From: Hymenobacter sp. BT188 | GTDB lineage: Bacteria; Bacteroidota; Bacteroidia; Cytophagales; Hymenobacteraceae | DNA: 64,000 nt | Assembly: GCF_014333585.1 (NCBI RefSeq) | Contig: NZ_JACSCW010000001.1 | Coordinates: 806,001 to 870,000 of the forward strand | Reading direction: 5' to 3' | In this document: in pieces, positions 40,715 to 50,200 of the stretch | Layout: each line of letters starts with the position of its first letter | Position numbering within the stretch: the first letter of the stretch is position 1 | The notes under the pieces: model-generated | Database searches by the model: none | What the model saw: the letters and a program-made list of their open reading frames with translations, nothing else | What the model was told of the DNA's origin: nothing | Position numbers and translations under genes: made by a program

Positions 40715-41488
40715 CTAACTCAAAAACATACGCTGCATAGCTTGCCAAAGCAGCTTTTTGCGGCTGTTATCTTCCTCCAGTAACTCGATTTCGGCGGCGG
40801 GCAGGTAGGCCACATCGTTTACCAAAAGCACCGGCTCGTACAGCTGCGTTTTGTACACGGCTACATCAAGCAGGTTTTTGCCGAAGCCAATGATTTGCTT
40901 GGCCGCCAGTTTTTGCCGTAAGGTGCTCAGAGCCACAGGCAAGTGGGACTCTATGTTGATGAGTACTACGTCCTCCACAATCAGGCGGATGGCCTTGAGC
41001 AGATTGTTGAGGAAGACGTTTTTGGGCAGTCGCTGAAACCGTACTGGATCCATACGCACCAGGATAACAAGGCCATTTGCATTGCTGCCGAGCGTAGAAT
41101 AAGGCGTTTCGGTAAGCGGCGGAGCCGTCCGCTGCGGCGGGTCTGACACGGGTGGGGCAGCGGGAGCAGGTGCGGGGCTTACCGGAGCTGAAACTGCCGG
41201 TGTGGGGGGCAAATTCAGGCCAGCCAAGGAAGGTAGCTTCGCGGGTGCGACGGGTTTTACCGCTACGGGAGGAACTGGTACAGGCGGTACCGGTGCCGCG
41301 GGTGTTGGTGGCTGAGGAGTAGCAGCGGGTGCAGCAGCAACGAAGTTAGGCACCGCCGCCACGGGCGCCGCCGGAGCAACTAGTGCGGCGGCGGGCAACT
41401 GGGGGGCATTTTCATCTGCCTCCGCCACCACGTACAGCGATACGTTGGTGTAGAAATTCTGAAAAAAAGCCAGCGAAGCCTCGTGCAT
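40715..41488 (-). CDS. Pro/Ala-rich linker protein, possibly HolD-like C-terminus
   Basis: 257 residues. A short N-terminal helix (LAFFQNFYTNVSLYVV), then a low-complexity Pro/Ala linker of about 90 residues, then a folded C-terminal half with GLVILVRMDPVRFQRLPKN, NLLKAIRLIVEDVVLINIES and a final YLPAAEIELLEEDNSRKKLLWQAM. The last piece resembles the end of E. coli HolD (polymerase III psi), where a Leu/Pro-rich PALTDLR stretch is followed by AALWQQI. Similarity is weak and the chi/psi pair is not established in Bacteroidota. Two motif copies lie in the linker region. Cytosolic. Confidence 0.55.
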   Translation of the reverse strand: MHEASLAFFQNFYTNVSLYVVAEADENAPQLPAAALVAPAAPVAAVPNFVAAAPAATPQPPTPAAPVPPVPVPPVAVKPVAPAKLPSLAGLNLPPTPAVSAPVSPAPAPAAPPVSDPPQRTAPPLTETPYSTLGSNANGLVILVRMDPVRFQRLPKNVFLNNLLKAIRLIVEDVVLINIESHLPVALSTLRQKLAAKQIIGFGKNLLDVAVYKTQLYEPVLLVNDVAYLPAAEIELLEEDNSRKKLLWQAMQRMFLS

Positions 41489-41588
41489 ATAGAATTGATG
41501 GTTAAATGGTTGGAGGGTAGATGGCTAATCGCTCGCGGGTCTTGTTGGAGAACGAGCCGTTTACCCTTTAGCAATTTAACTATTCACC

Positions 41589-42107
41589 TTAATCTAAATC
41601 GAAAAGGGCTTTTAGCTCCGAAGCTTCTTCGGGCTTCATGCGGCCACCGAGCACTAGGCGCAGCTGCCGCCGCCGCAAAGCGCCGTCGTACAGACGAATT
41701 TCCTCTTCGGTTTCGGCCACGGCTTCCGGCACATCAATCGGGCGGCCCGACTGATCGACGGCCACAAACGTGAAGAAGGCCTCGTTGGATTTTACTTTGG
41801 TACCGGTTGGGATATCCTCGGCCCACACGTCGATGTGCACTTCCATCGACGAGCTGAACGAGCGCGTCACCTGGGCCTGCAAGGTCACCACGTTGCCGAG
41901 GCGAATGCCGGCGCTAAACGACACGTTATCCACGGAAGCCGTGACAACGATGCGGTTGGAGTGTTTCTGGGCCGAAATGGCGGCGGCGATGTCCATCAGG
42001 TGCATCATGCGGCCGCCCATTAGGTTGTTGAGCGTATTGGTATCGTTGGGCAGCACCAGCTCGGTCATATTTACGAACGAGTCTTTGACGGGCTTCTGTT
42101 TGCGCAT
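41589..42107 (-). CDS. acyl-CoA thioesterase, hotdog fold (YciA/BACH-like)
   Basis: 172 residues. The pattern KDSFVNMTELVLPNDTNTLNNLMGGRMMHLMDIAAAISAQKHSN and TASVDNVSFSAGIRLGNVVTLQAQV, with SSSMEVHIDVWAEDI and NEAFFTFVAVD, matches the single-hotdog YciA group. These enzymes hydrolyse medium- to long-chain acyl-CoA as hexamers. Asn/Asp positions in the first segment (PNDTNTLNN, MGG) fit the catalytic region. Cytosolic. The C-terminal 30 residues are charged helix (RMKPEEASELKALF). Confidence 0.88.
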   Translation of the reverse strand: MRKQKPVKDSFVNMTELVLPNDTNTLNNLMGGRMMHLMDIAAAISAQKHSNRIVVTASVDNVSFSAGIRLGNVVTLQAQVTRSFSSSMEVHIDVWAEDIPTGTKVKSNEAFFTFVAVDQSGRPIDVPEAVAETEEEIRLYDGALRRRQLRLVLGGRMKPEEASELKALFDLD

Positions 42108-42191
42108 TGGGGTAGAAGGTTGGAATCAATAAAGGTCGAGCAAAGGTAGGATGGCTGAAGATATTGAGTTCAGCTAAGTAGAAATGTTCTA

Positions 42192-42557
42192 CTAGTGATC
42201 GAAGCCCGTCTCTGCCCATTGATAAAAACCAATAATCCAAAGGCCCAGCACAAGTATCGCAAATAGACGACTGCTTAAGTGGAGTATATTATTTGACTTT
42301 CTTTTATATGATAGTATAATGAGACACAGCCCTAGTGAAGCCACCAGAAACATTAAACAATTTAACTTAAGATATTGCCATTGCCAATAAGGCTGACTGG
42401 TATCCAAGTGATGAACTAGAATGTAACCGCTAGGGTCATCTAGGAATTGGTAGGCATCAACTGGCGTAATAAGTACGATAAGCAAACATAGTACTCCCAC
42501 AGTCGGCGTGGCAACCCGGTCACTGAGGGTTGAAATAAGTTTCATTAAAAAGGCCAT
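42192..42557 (-). CDS. small three-helix membrane protein of unknown function
   Basis: 121 residues if the start is the ATG at 42557 (another at 42545); the frame to 42611 overlaps pcm. Hydrophobic segments at about residues 17-32 (GVLCLLIVLITPVDAY), 62-80 (CLMFLVASLGLCLIILS) and 94-112 (FAILVLGLWIIGFYQW) suggest three transmembrane helices. Lower GC than the neighbours. No family recognised. It lies directly downstream of pcm. Confidence 0.55.
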   Translation of the reverse strand: MAFLMKLISTLSDRVATPTVGVLCLLIVLITPVDAYQFLDDPSGYILVHHLDTSQPYWQWQYLKLNCLMFLVASLGLCLIILSYKRKSNNILHLSSRLFAILVLGLWIIGFYQWAETGFDH

Positions 42558-42595
42558 AATAGGAAAGCCGGTTAGAGAGATGTTGCCTGAACCAC

Positions 42596-43252
42596 TCAGG
42601 GCGTACCCCACCCAGCTCGGCCCAGCAGCGGCACAAACCGAAACTCCTCGAAAATCTCCCGCGAAAACTCGTCCTCGCTCTCGCGCACTACACGCATCAT
42701 GCGCTGCACCTGCGCATCACCGACCGGGATGACCAAGGCGCCGCCAATGCGCAGCTGGCGCAGCAAGGGCCGCGGAATATTAGGTGAGCCGGCCGTCACC
42801 AGAATCTTGTCGAAGGGTGCCTGCTCGGGCAAGCCCAGCGAGCCGTCGCCGCAGACGAGGTGAGCCTGCTGGTGCAGGGCAGCCAGGCGCTTGCGGGTAC
42901 CTTCAAACAGCACGGGATTGTACTCGATGCTGTAAACGTGGGGCGTAATTTGGAGCAGCACGCAGCACTGATACCCTGAGCCGGTACCTATTTCGAGCAC
43001 TTTATCATCGGGCGTTAGCCGGAGCAACTCTGTTTGGTAAGCTACCGTGTAAGGTTGCGAAATCGTCTGGCCTTCGCCAATCGGAAAAGCCTTGTCCTGA
43101 TAGGCGTGAGCCTGAAAAGCAGGTGCGAAGAAAAGGTGGCGCGGCACGGTGCCTATGGCCGCCAGTACCTTCTCATCGCGAATACCTTTGCGGCGAAGCT
43201 CTTCCACAAGAGCGCGGCGTAGGCCGCGGTGTCGGTAGCTGTTTGCGTCCAT
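42596..43252 (-). CDS. pcm: protein-L-isoaspartate O-methyltransferase
   Basis: 218 residues, the normal length. LVEELRRKGIRDEKVLAAIGTVPRHLF, FPIGEGQTISQPYTVAYQTELL, the SAM loop VLEIGTGSGYQCCVL, SIEYNPVLFEGTRKRL, and DKILVTAGSPNIPRPLL are all the Pcm signature. It methylates isoaspartyl residues in damaged proteins for repair. Cytosolic. It is divergent from the glycosyltransferase gene, with about 190 bases between true starts. Confidence 0.95.
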   Translation of the reverse strand: MDANSYRHRGLRRALVEELRRKGIRDEKVLAAIGTVPRHLFFAPAFQAHAYQDKAFPIGEGQTISQPYTVAYQTELLRLTPDDKVLEIGTGSGYQCCVLLQITPHVYSIEYNPVLFEGTRKRLAALHQQAHLVCGDGSLGLPEQAPFDKILVTAGSPNIPRPLLRQLRIGGALVIPVGDAQVQRMMRVVRESEDEFSREIFEEFRFVPLLGRAGWGTP

Positions 43253-43307
43253 GAGATGAATACGGAGTGGTAGGGGCAGGAGGCCGGAAAATTCCGCTTT
43301 AATGCTC

Positions 43308-43315
43308 TACCTTTG
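43308..43315 (+). promoter_or_regulatory. possible -7 box (TACCTTTG)
   Basis: TACCTTTG is a perfect match to TAnnTTTG. It falls inside the first codons of an alternative upstream start (43302) for the glycosyltransferase, which argues that translation really starts downstream, at TTG 43443. No clear -33 TTTG was found. Confidence 0.35.
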
Positions 43316-43442
43316 GCTACTCCGAAAGGAAGCAAAATTGCCCCCCAACGTAGTTCTGACGGCGAAATTACGCTTTCGTTGTCATTGCCACCCCACCACC
43401 TACTTGTTGCCGGTCCGAAAGGTCCGGCTTGTTTGTCCGCCC

Positions 43443-44861
43443 TTGATCCGTACCATCCAAAAGCTGAAGCTGATAGGCGCCGACTTCAGTGCGGCCCTCC
43501 TGGCTTGGATATGTTTTTTTCTGCTGCGCAAATACTTGCTTAGCGAGATCAATGAAGGCTACGTTTTCACCGAAAGCGTGATGTTTTCGCTTACGGGTTC
43601 GGCCGTTGTCATCGCTTCTTTCTGGCTGATTCTCTACGCGCTGATAGGGGAGTATCGCGATATTTTTCGCAAATCCCGTCTGGCCGAAATCATTGGGCTG
43701 GCGCGGGTATCAGTGATTGGGGCGATTGTGATTTTCTTCGCTTTTCTGCTCGATGACGAAGGCGTAAGCAGCTATCAACTCTACTATAAAACCATTTCGG
43801 CGTACTTCCTGCTGCATTTCTTTATCACGGCGGTGCTGCGTACCTGGGCCGTAAGCAGCATACAGAAACTGGTGCGCGGTGGCGTGATTTCGTTTAATAC
43901 GCTGCTCGTCGGCTCCAATTCTCTGGCCCACGACACCTATCATGAACTGGTGCGCACTAGCCGCCATCTGGGCCTCAAGCTCGTCGGGTTTACGCCCGTG
44001 GGCGACACCGTAGATGAAGCGCTGGCCGAAGCACTGCCACGCCACGAAGGTTACCAGCGACTGCCGACCCTCATCCGCACGCTGGACATTGAGCAAGTAG
44101 TAATTGCCATTGAGCCCAGCGAGCACCGCATGATTCAGGAACTGCTCGCCCTGCTGGAAGGCACGACTGCCCGCGTCAGTGTGCTGCCCGACCTTTACCA
44201 GATGCTGCTAGGCTCGGTGAAGGTTAACCACCTGTTTGGCACGCCGCTCATCGAGATAAAGCAGGACCTGCTGCCGCTGTGGCAAAAGATTCTGAAGCGA
44301 CTGATTGATGTACTGGGCTCGGGCTCGTTTTTGCTGCTGTGCTGGCCGGTGTATGCCTTTACGGCCGTTATGGTTAAGATGTCATCACCGGGGCCTATAT
44401 TCTACGCACAGGAGCGCATCGGGCGCCACGGTGTGCCCTTCCGGATCTATAAGTTTCGCTCCATGTATGTGGATGCCGAGGACTGCGGCCCCGCGCTCAG
44501 CTCCGACCGCGACCCGCGCATTACGCCCTGGGGCCGCTTTATGCGTAAGGTTCGCCTCGACGAGCTGCCTCAGTTCTGGAACGTGATTAAGGGCGATATG
44601 AGCATTGTCGGCCCGCGCCCGGAGCGGCAGTTTTTTATCAACCAGATCACCAAAATTGCCCCCCACTACCGGCATCTGCACCGCGTACGCCCCGGCCTCA
44701 CTTCGCTGGGCCAGGTGAAGTATGGCTACGCCGAAACCGTTCCGCAGATGGTTGAGCGCCTTAAATTTGACATTCTCTATATCGAGAATATGAGTTTGGC
44801 CATGGACTTTCGGGTGCTCCTCTACACGCTCAAAATTATTATTGAGGGTCGGGGAAAGTAA
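43443..44861 (+). CDS. polyprenyl glycosylphosphotransferase (WcaJ/WbaP-like sugar transferase)
   Basis: 472 residues from a TTG at 43443 (IRTIQKLKLIGADF is the natural beginning). The 47 residues upstream, from ATG 43302, are Cys/His-rich and unlike the family. Four to five N-terminal membrane helices, a CoA-binding-like domain (GGVISFNTLLVGSN, LGLKLVGFTPVG), a further helix, then the C-terminal catalytic domain with KRLIDVLGSGS, SSPGPIFYAQERIGRHG, FRIYKFRSMYVDAE, RKVRLDELPQFWNVIKGDMSIVGPRPE and GLTSLGQVKYGY. It transfers a sugar-1-phosphate to undecaprenyl phosphate, the first step of exopolysaccharide or O-unit assembly. Inner membrane. Confidence 0.9.
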   Translation: MIRTIQKLKLIGADFSAALLAWICFFLLRKYLLSEINEGYVFTESVMFSLTGSAVVIASFWLILYALIGEYRDIFRKSRLAEIIGLARVSVIGAIVIFFAFLLDDEGVSSYQLYYKTISAYFLLHFFITAVLRTWAVSSIQKLVRGGVISFNTLLVGSNSLAHDTYHELVRTSRHLGLKLVGFTPVGDTVDEALAEALPRHEGYQRLPTLIRTLDIEQVVIAIEPSEHRMIQELLALLEGTTARVSVLPDLYQMLLGSVKVNHLFGTPLIEIKQDLLPLWQKILKRLIDVLGSGSFLLLCWPVYAFTAVMVKMSSPGPIFYAQERIGRHGVPFRIYKFRSMYVDAEDCGPALSSDRDPRITPWGRFMRKVRLDELPQFWNVIKGDMSIVGPRPERQFFINQITKIAPHYRHLHRVRPGLTSLGQVKYGYAETVPQMVERLKFDILYIENMSLAMDFRVLLYTLKIIIEGRGK

Positions 44862-44863
44862 GG

Positions 44864-46165
44864 TTACCAGACCTTCTTTTGGGGCGTAGGGGGCTCTACT
44901 GGCAAGTTTGGTAGGGAAGGATTATACTGTTCAATTGCTTCCTCTACTGTCGTTACGGTGGTATGGCCGCTCAGCATGCGCTCGGCCTGGGCGTGGTCGA
45001 GGGCGCCTTCATTGTGAGCCAGAAAAATGGTAGCCACCCCGTTGCCAATGAAGTTGGTGATAGAGCGCGCCTCCGACATAAAACGGTCGACGCCCAGGAG
45101 CAGGGCTAGGCCTTCTACCGGAATTACTTTAATGGCCGTGAGCGTGCTGGCCAGCACCACAAACCCCGAGCCTGTGACGCCGGCCGCGCCTTTGCTGGTC
45201 ACCATCAGAATGCCGATTACCGTCAGAATTTGCCCCCCGGTCAGCGTAACGTTATATACCTGAGCCAGAAACAGTGTGGCCAGCGAAAGGTAGATAGTGG
45301 TGCCATCTAAGTTAAAGGAATAGCCAGCCGGCACCACCAAGCCCACCACTGGTTTGGCGCAGCCCATGCGTTCCAGCTTCTCCATCAGGCCCGGTAAGCC
45401 AGCCTCAGAGGAAGAAGTGCCCAGCACAATCAGCAACTCCTCTTTGATATAGCCCAGAAACGATAGCAGCTTCAGGCGGCAATAGCGCATTATGGCCCCC
45501 AGCACCAGAAAAACAAACAGCGCCATCGTGATGTACACGGTCACCATGAGCTTGCCCAGCGGAATAAGCGTCTCGACGCCGTACTTGCCAATGGTGAACG
45601 CCATGCCGCCAAACGCACCGATGGGCGCGAAGCGCATTACCCAATGCAGCCCCAGAAACACGTAGCGCGAGGCCCACGTTAGCCGGTCGATGATGGGCTG
45701 ACGCCGGGCGTAGCGACTCAGAAAAATGCCCCCCACGATGGATATAATCAGGACTTGGAGCGTCAGGTTGTCGGCCAGAAACTGTAGCCAGGAGAATTCG
45801 CCCGCCTTCTGCGTGTACTGATTAATGCTCGCGCTGTCAGCGCTTTGCGGTACTACGCCCGCGCCCGGCTGAATGAGGTAGGCCACGCCAATACCAATGA
45901 GCAAGGCTAGCGTAGTCACGACTTCGAAGTAAATCAGCGCCTTCCCGCCAATCCGGCCCACCTTCTTCAAATCGCCCATGCTGCTGATGCCCAGCGTGAT
46001 AGTAAGAAAGATGATGGGGTTAATAAAGAGCTTGACGACGTTGATAAAAGCCTTGCCCAGCACGTCCATCTTCACGGCCGTATCCGGCGCGAAGTGGCCC
46101 AGCAACGCCCCAGCAATGATGGCGGTCAGCACCCAGAAGGTAAGGTTGGTGACGATCTTTTTCAT
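44864..46165 (-). CDS. dicarboxylate/amino acid:cation symporter (DAACS family)
   Basis: 433 residues. About eight membrane helices plus two hairpin loops. Family marks: FINVVKLFINPIIFLTITLGISSMGDLKKVGRIGGKAL, SSSEAGLPGLMEKLERMG, the VPAGYSFNLDGTTIYLSLATLFLAQ hairpin and GSGFVVLASTL, ending with VDRFMSEARSITNFIGNGVATI. It imports C4-dicarboxylates or acidic amino acids with protons or sodium (DctA or GltP type). The substrate is not determined. Inner membrane. Stop at 44864 is 2 bases past the converging glycosyltransferase stop. Confidence 0.92.
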   Translation of the reverse strand: MKKIVTNLTFWVLTAIIAGALLGHFAPDTAVKMDVLGKAFINVVKLFINPIIFLTITLGISSMGDLKKVGRIGGKALIYFEVVTTLALLIGIGVAYLIQPGAGVVPQSADSASINQYTQKAGEFSWLQFLADNLTLQVLIISIVGGIFLSRYARRQPIIDRLTWASRYVFLGLHWVMRFAPIGAFGGMAFTIGKYGVETLIPLGKLMVTVYITMALFVFLVLGAIMRYCRLKLLSFLGYIKEELLIVLGTSSSEAGLPGLMEKLERMGCAKPVVGLVVPAGYSFNLDGTTIYLSLATLFLAQVYNVTLTGGQILTVIGILMVTSKGAAGVTGSGFVVLASTLTAIKVIPVEGLALLLGVDRFMSEARSITNFIGNGVATIFLAHNEGALDHAQAERMLSGHTTVTTVEEAIEQYNPSLPNLPVEPPTPQKKVW

Positions 46166-46257
46166 GAAATCAACCTGTATAAGAAGTTAGTACAGAAGGC
46201 GGAAAGTAAAGCCGTGCAGAGGTTCGGGGGGCTTTTTTGCAATAAAATCGGGTGATT

Positions 46258-47166
46258 TTACCGCGTAAACCACCAACCCAGCATCGCCAGCAACGGCAAA
46301 GAAAGCGGAATCCCAAGTCCCACCATTTGAGCGGCCAGCGGCGGGTCGAGGCCATAGCGCTCCGCCACCACTGCCGCTGTATTCATGGGGCCAATAGCGG
46401 CTCCCAATATGCAAAGATCCACCACGCGGCCGTGCTGGTGAGCCACCGCTTGATAGAGGCCATAAATGAGTAGTGGAGCCAAAAGCAGCTTGTACGATAA
46501 GCCTAATATTAGCGGGCGGGCCTGCGCTGGCGGAACTCTTAGATTCATCTGCAGGCCTACCGAAAGCAGCGCAATAACTGGAAATGGTCCACTTATTTTT
46601 TCCAGCACCCCGCGCACCAGTTCCGGGTGCTGGTAGTCAGCTGCGTTGGCTATCATCGCCAGCACAAAAGCCAGAAACGGCGGAAACCGCAGCACATTTT
46701 GCAACATGTTTTTCCACGACGGCTCGGCGGCTCCATACCAGGAAGATACCGCCACGCCCAGCGTGACTACCACCAGAAACGACCCGGCCTGACTCATTAT
46801 GATGCCTAGTTCTAGCCCTTCGCGCCCATACAACAGCTCGAAAATCGGGAAGCCGACAAATGAGGTGCTGCTAATTCCTCCCGTCAGAATCAGGGCGCCG
46901 ATGGTTGCCCGCGAAAGCTTCATGCGCCGACCAACCAGTTCAAAAAACACGTAAGCGGCCCCAAAGATCAACCATGGCGCCAGCACCGGCAGCAGAAAGT
47001 GACTATCGAGCCGGGCGACCGCCAGATGCAGGAACGTAAGGGCCGGCATGAACACCATCACCAGCAGCTGATTGAGCACCGCCGGCGCACCCACGGGCAC
47101 CAACCGCCACCGCCGCAACGCCGCGCCCACGCCCAAGCACAGCAGCAGCACAGTCAGGTTGGTCAT
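46258..47166 (-). CDS. AEC (auxin efflux carrier) family transporter
   Basis: 302 residues from the ATG at 47166 (TNLTVLLLCLGVGAALRRW). Ten membrane helices are predicted by hydrophobic segments, with the family features PVGAPAVLNQLLVMVFMPALTFLHLAVA and a mid-protein RATIGALILTGGISSTSFVGFPI. In bacteria such proteins transport malonate, malate or similar. The open frame to 47211 is not needed. Inner membrane. A motif copy lies 26 bases beyond the stop (46226). Confidence 0.85.
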   Translation of the reverse strand: MTNLTVLLLCLGVGAALRRWRLVPVGAPAVLNQLLVMVFMPALTFLHLAVARLDSHFLLPVLAPWLIFGAAYVFFELVGRRMKLSRATIGALILTGGISSTSFVGFPIFELLYGREGLELGIIMSQAGSFLVVVTLGVAVSSWYGAAEPSWKNMLQNVLRFPPFLAFVLAMIANAADYQHPELVRGVLEKISGPFPVIALLSVGLQMNLRVPPAQARPLILGLSYKLLLAPLLIYGLYQAVAHQHGRVVDLCILGAAIGPMNTAAVVAERYGLDPPLAAQMVGLGIPLSLPLLAMLGWWFTR

Positions 47167-47206
47167 TGATTTGAGGAAGAGTGGCCCCTTAAAACTGCAT
47201 TTAAAA

Positions 47207-47262
47207 ATCAACTCTCATCCGGAGTTGACGGAGGATTTTTGCTAACTCCGGATGAGAGTTGA
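47207..47262 (-). terminator. perfect 20-base hairpin after the TonB receptor gene
   Basis: ATCAACTCTCATCCGGAGTT and its inverted copy (47243-47262) flank a 16-base loop. It begins 1 base after the receptor's stop codon (47264) and is followed on the minus strand by a T-rich segment (TTTTTAAATG). It ends the receptor transcript and insulates the AEC gene. Confidence 0.85.
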
Positions 47263-47263
47263 T

Positions 47264-50200
47264 TTAAAATGTTAGGGTGATATTGGAGTAATAATAAGCG
47301 CCATTGAAGCCAAACTGCGCGACGTTGCGGGAGTAAGGAATTTCGCCGTAGGAGTAGCTGGCGAAGCGGGCGGCATCCACCTTGTCGGGGTAAACGTTGG
47401 TGATATTGTTGGCGCCCACGGTCACCGACACTGCTTTTACCGGATTGTACACCAGGGCCAGATCGAGCAGCGTTTTGCCGTCGAATTCCTGGCTGATGTG
47501 CGGCACATAGCGGGGGGCTGGCGTAGTGATATTAGCTGGTTTTTCATAGGCCGTTACTGGGCCGAAATAGGATGCGCGGGGTGTAATGCTGAATTTGCCC
47601 ACCTGATACGTCAGCGAGAATAGTACTTTCTGGCGCGGCTGGGCCCGCTCAATCAGACCGATGCTAACTGTGTCGATGAGCAAAATGCGGTTGGTAGTGC
47701 CGGCTTGCAAGGCGGCCGGTGTATCGCCGGTGCGCACGATTTCCGTGGCGTTAAAAGTCAGAGCCAGGCTAGTACTCAGGCGGCTACGGTCACTAATATC
47801 ATACTTGTAGGTCGTAACCAGGTCGATGCCACGGGTGCGGGTATCGATGGCGTTTGTAAAAAAACGGATTTCGCTGATATTGGCGAAATCAGGAGTTTGC
47901 AAAGCCCGAATGTCGCTTTTGACTAGTCGCTCACTGTTAATGATACGATCCTCAATATCGATTTGGTAAGCATCAACGGTGAAGAGCAAGTCTTCCGTGA
48001 GTTTGGCGGCCACACCCAGACTATAATTCCAGGAGGTTTCTGCCTTGGGGTCAGTTACGCCCAGCGGCACTAGGCGGGGATCGTTATTGCGCAGCTGCTT
48101 GGTTTGGACGATAGCGCCGGCCTGCACCGTGGAGGTAGATACGCTATTAAAAGTCTGCTGAAGAGAAGGCGCTCGGAAGCCACGATTGATGGAGCCGCGC
48201 AACGCAACGCCGTCCGTCAGCTTCATGCGCGAAGCCAGCTTGCCCGATATGTTGGAGCCAAAGTCAGAGTAGTTTTCGTAGCGTAGCGCCGTTGTTACCA
48301 GCAAACGCTCAGTGATGTCGCTTTCCACGTCCACGTACACGCCTATGTTGCGACGGGTCTCGTCGGTTTCGTCGTCGGGTGCAATGCCGGGCCGGCCGCT
48401 GGAGCCTGGAGCTTTTGCTGTACGGGCTGGTACGGGTGGGGGCCCGGGCTGGGCGGGCGCGGCTAGCGCCAACGGACCAACGAAGTAGGATTCAGGGCTG
48501 CCTTTTTCCAACTGGAAGCGGTCTATCCGGAACTGGCTGCCGAGAGCCAGGTTGAATGACTTAGTACCAAATAAACCCACGTAGTTGCGCGACACATTTA
48601 CCTCGCTCGTGCTCTGCCCGAAGGCGCTGCGACCCACATAGAAATCGGTGGGGGAGTCGGCGCCCATAGAAGGATTGGCGGTTTTGTTGGCATTAAGGTC
48701 GAGGTAATTGTAGCCGTAGCCGGTGCTGAAATCAAGGTTCCAGCCGCCGGCCAGCTTGCGGTTAAGGCCTATCACAGCTGAGTAGTCGTCGCTGCGGCCG
48801 GGCAATTCGGGCAAGTAGCCATCAGGGTGTACAGGGCTGTAATTGACATTATTAGGCTGGGCATTGCGAAAAAAGCCGTAGGCCAGAATGTCTTTGCGCG
48901 AGTACCCTCCAAAGCTGTACACCGACCAGCCGGCGCTACCCACTGGTATGCCTAAGTTGTAGAAACCTTGGTAGATATCAGCTTGGTTGCTACCATATAC
49001 GCCTACTTTGAATGGCTCCCCAACCGGCGGATATACGCCTCGCTCAGCCCGGATGCGGTTTTCGTTGGTAATCTGCGCAGCTGTGGGTGTCGGATTAGCA
49101 GCAGTAAGGGCTGGAAAGGCCGTATAAATGCCCCCCAGGTAGTTATCGGAGCGGTCGGTTTGGTTCTGGCGCTGGTATTGAAGTGTTAGGTTGAGGTAGC
49201 CTGGGTTGGTTTTGCCCAGCTTAATGCCGTAGTTGGCCCCGGCTAAATACTGCGCCCCATCACCTTCCTGCGTGACGCCAAATTGGGTTCTGACCGTAGC
49301 CACGCCCGTACTTTTGTTAAGTCCGAGGTTAATTACGCCGGCAATAGCATCGGAGCCGTACTGGGCCGCCGCGCCGTCGCGCAGCACTTCGATGCGCTCA
49401 ATGGCCAAAGAAGGCACCGCGTTCAGGTCAGTTACTACGGTGCCGCTACCTACGGTTACGTTGAGGTTGAGGGCCGAAAACTGGTGGCGGCGCTTGCCAT
49501 CCACGAGCACGAGCACTTGGTCGGGGGAGAGGCCGCGCAGAGTGGCTGGATCGGCGTAGTTGGCCACACCGTTTACCCCGGTTTTGGCTGAGTTAAACGA
49601 AGGAGAATTAAACTGCACCTGTTGGCCCAGATCTACCTGCCCGGTGGCTTGCAATTCCTTTGCATTGAGTACATCAACCGGGGCCGGGCGCTCTACATCG
49701 GTGCGGGGCAGGCCGCGCGAGCCCACTACCGTTACCTGGCCCAGCTCCGTGGTGCTGGCTTGCAGGCGCACATCCAGCGTGGTGCGGTCGCCCACGGCAA
49801 GCTGCTGACTTTTGAAGCCAATAGCCGACACAACCAAAGTTGCTCCCGGCTTGACGCTAATAGAAAAGCGCCCGTCGCCGTCGGTGCTGATGCCGTTTGT
49901 AGTGCCTAGTTCCAGTACGGTAGCCCCAGGAATGGCTTCCCCACCTTCGCTCGTTACGCGGCCGGTGACAGTGGCATCGACTGGCGCTTTGGGCAGAGAT
50001 AGGGGGGCTAGCAGAATACCGCTGTTCACGACTTCATACGTGATTTGTAATGGGCCAAATAGGGACTGCAACACGCCACTCAACGGCGTATCAACTGCCT
50101 GTACCGTCACTTTGCGGTTGGCTCCAATAAGCTGCGGGCTATACAAAAAGCGCGTATGCACCTGATTTTCGAGGCTAGCGAGAGCTGTGAGCACGGGCTG

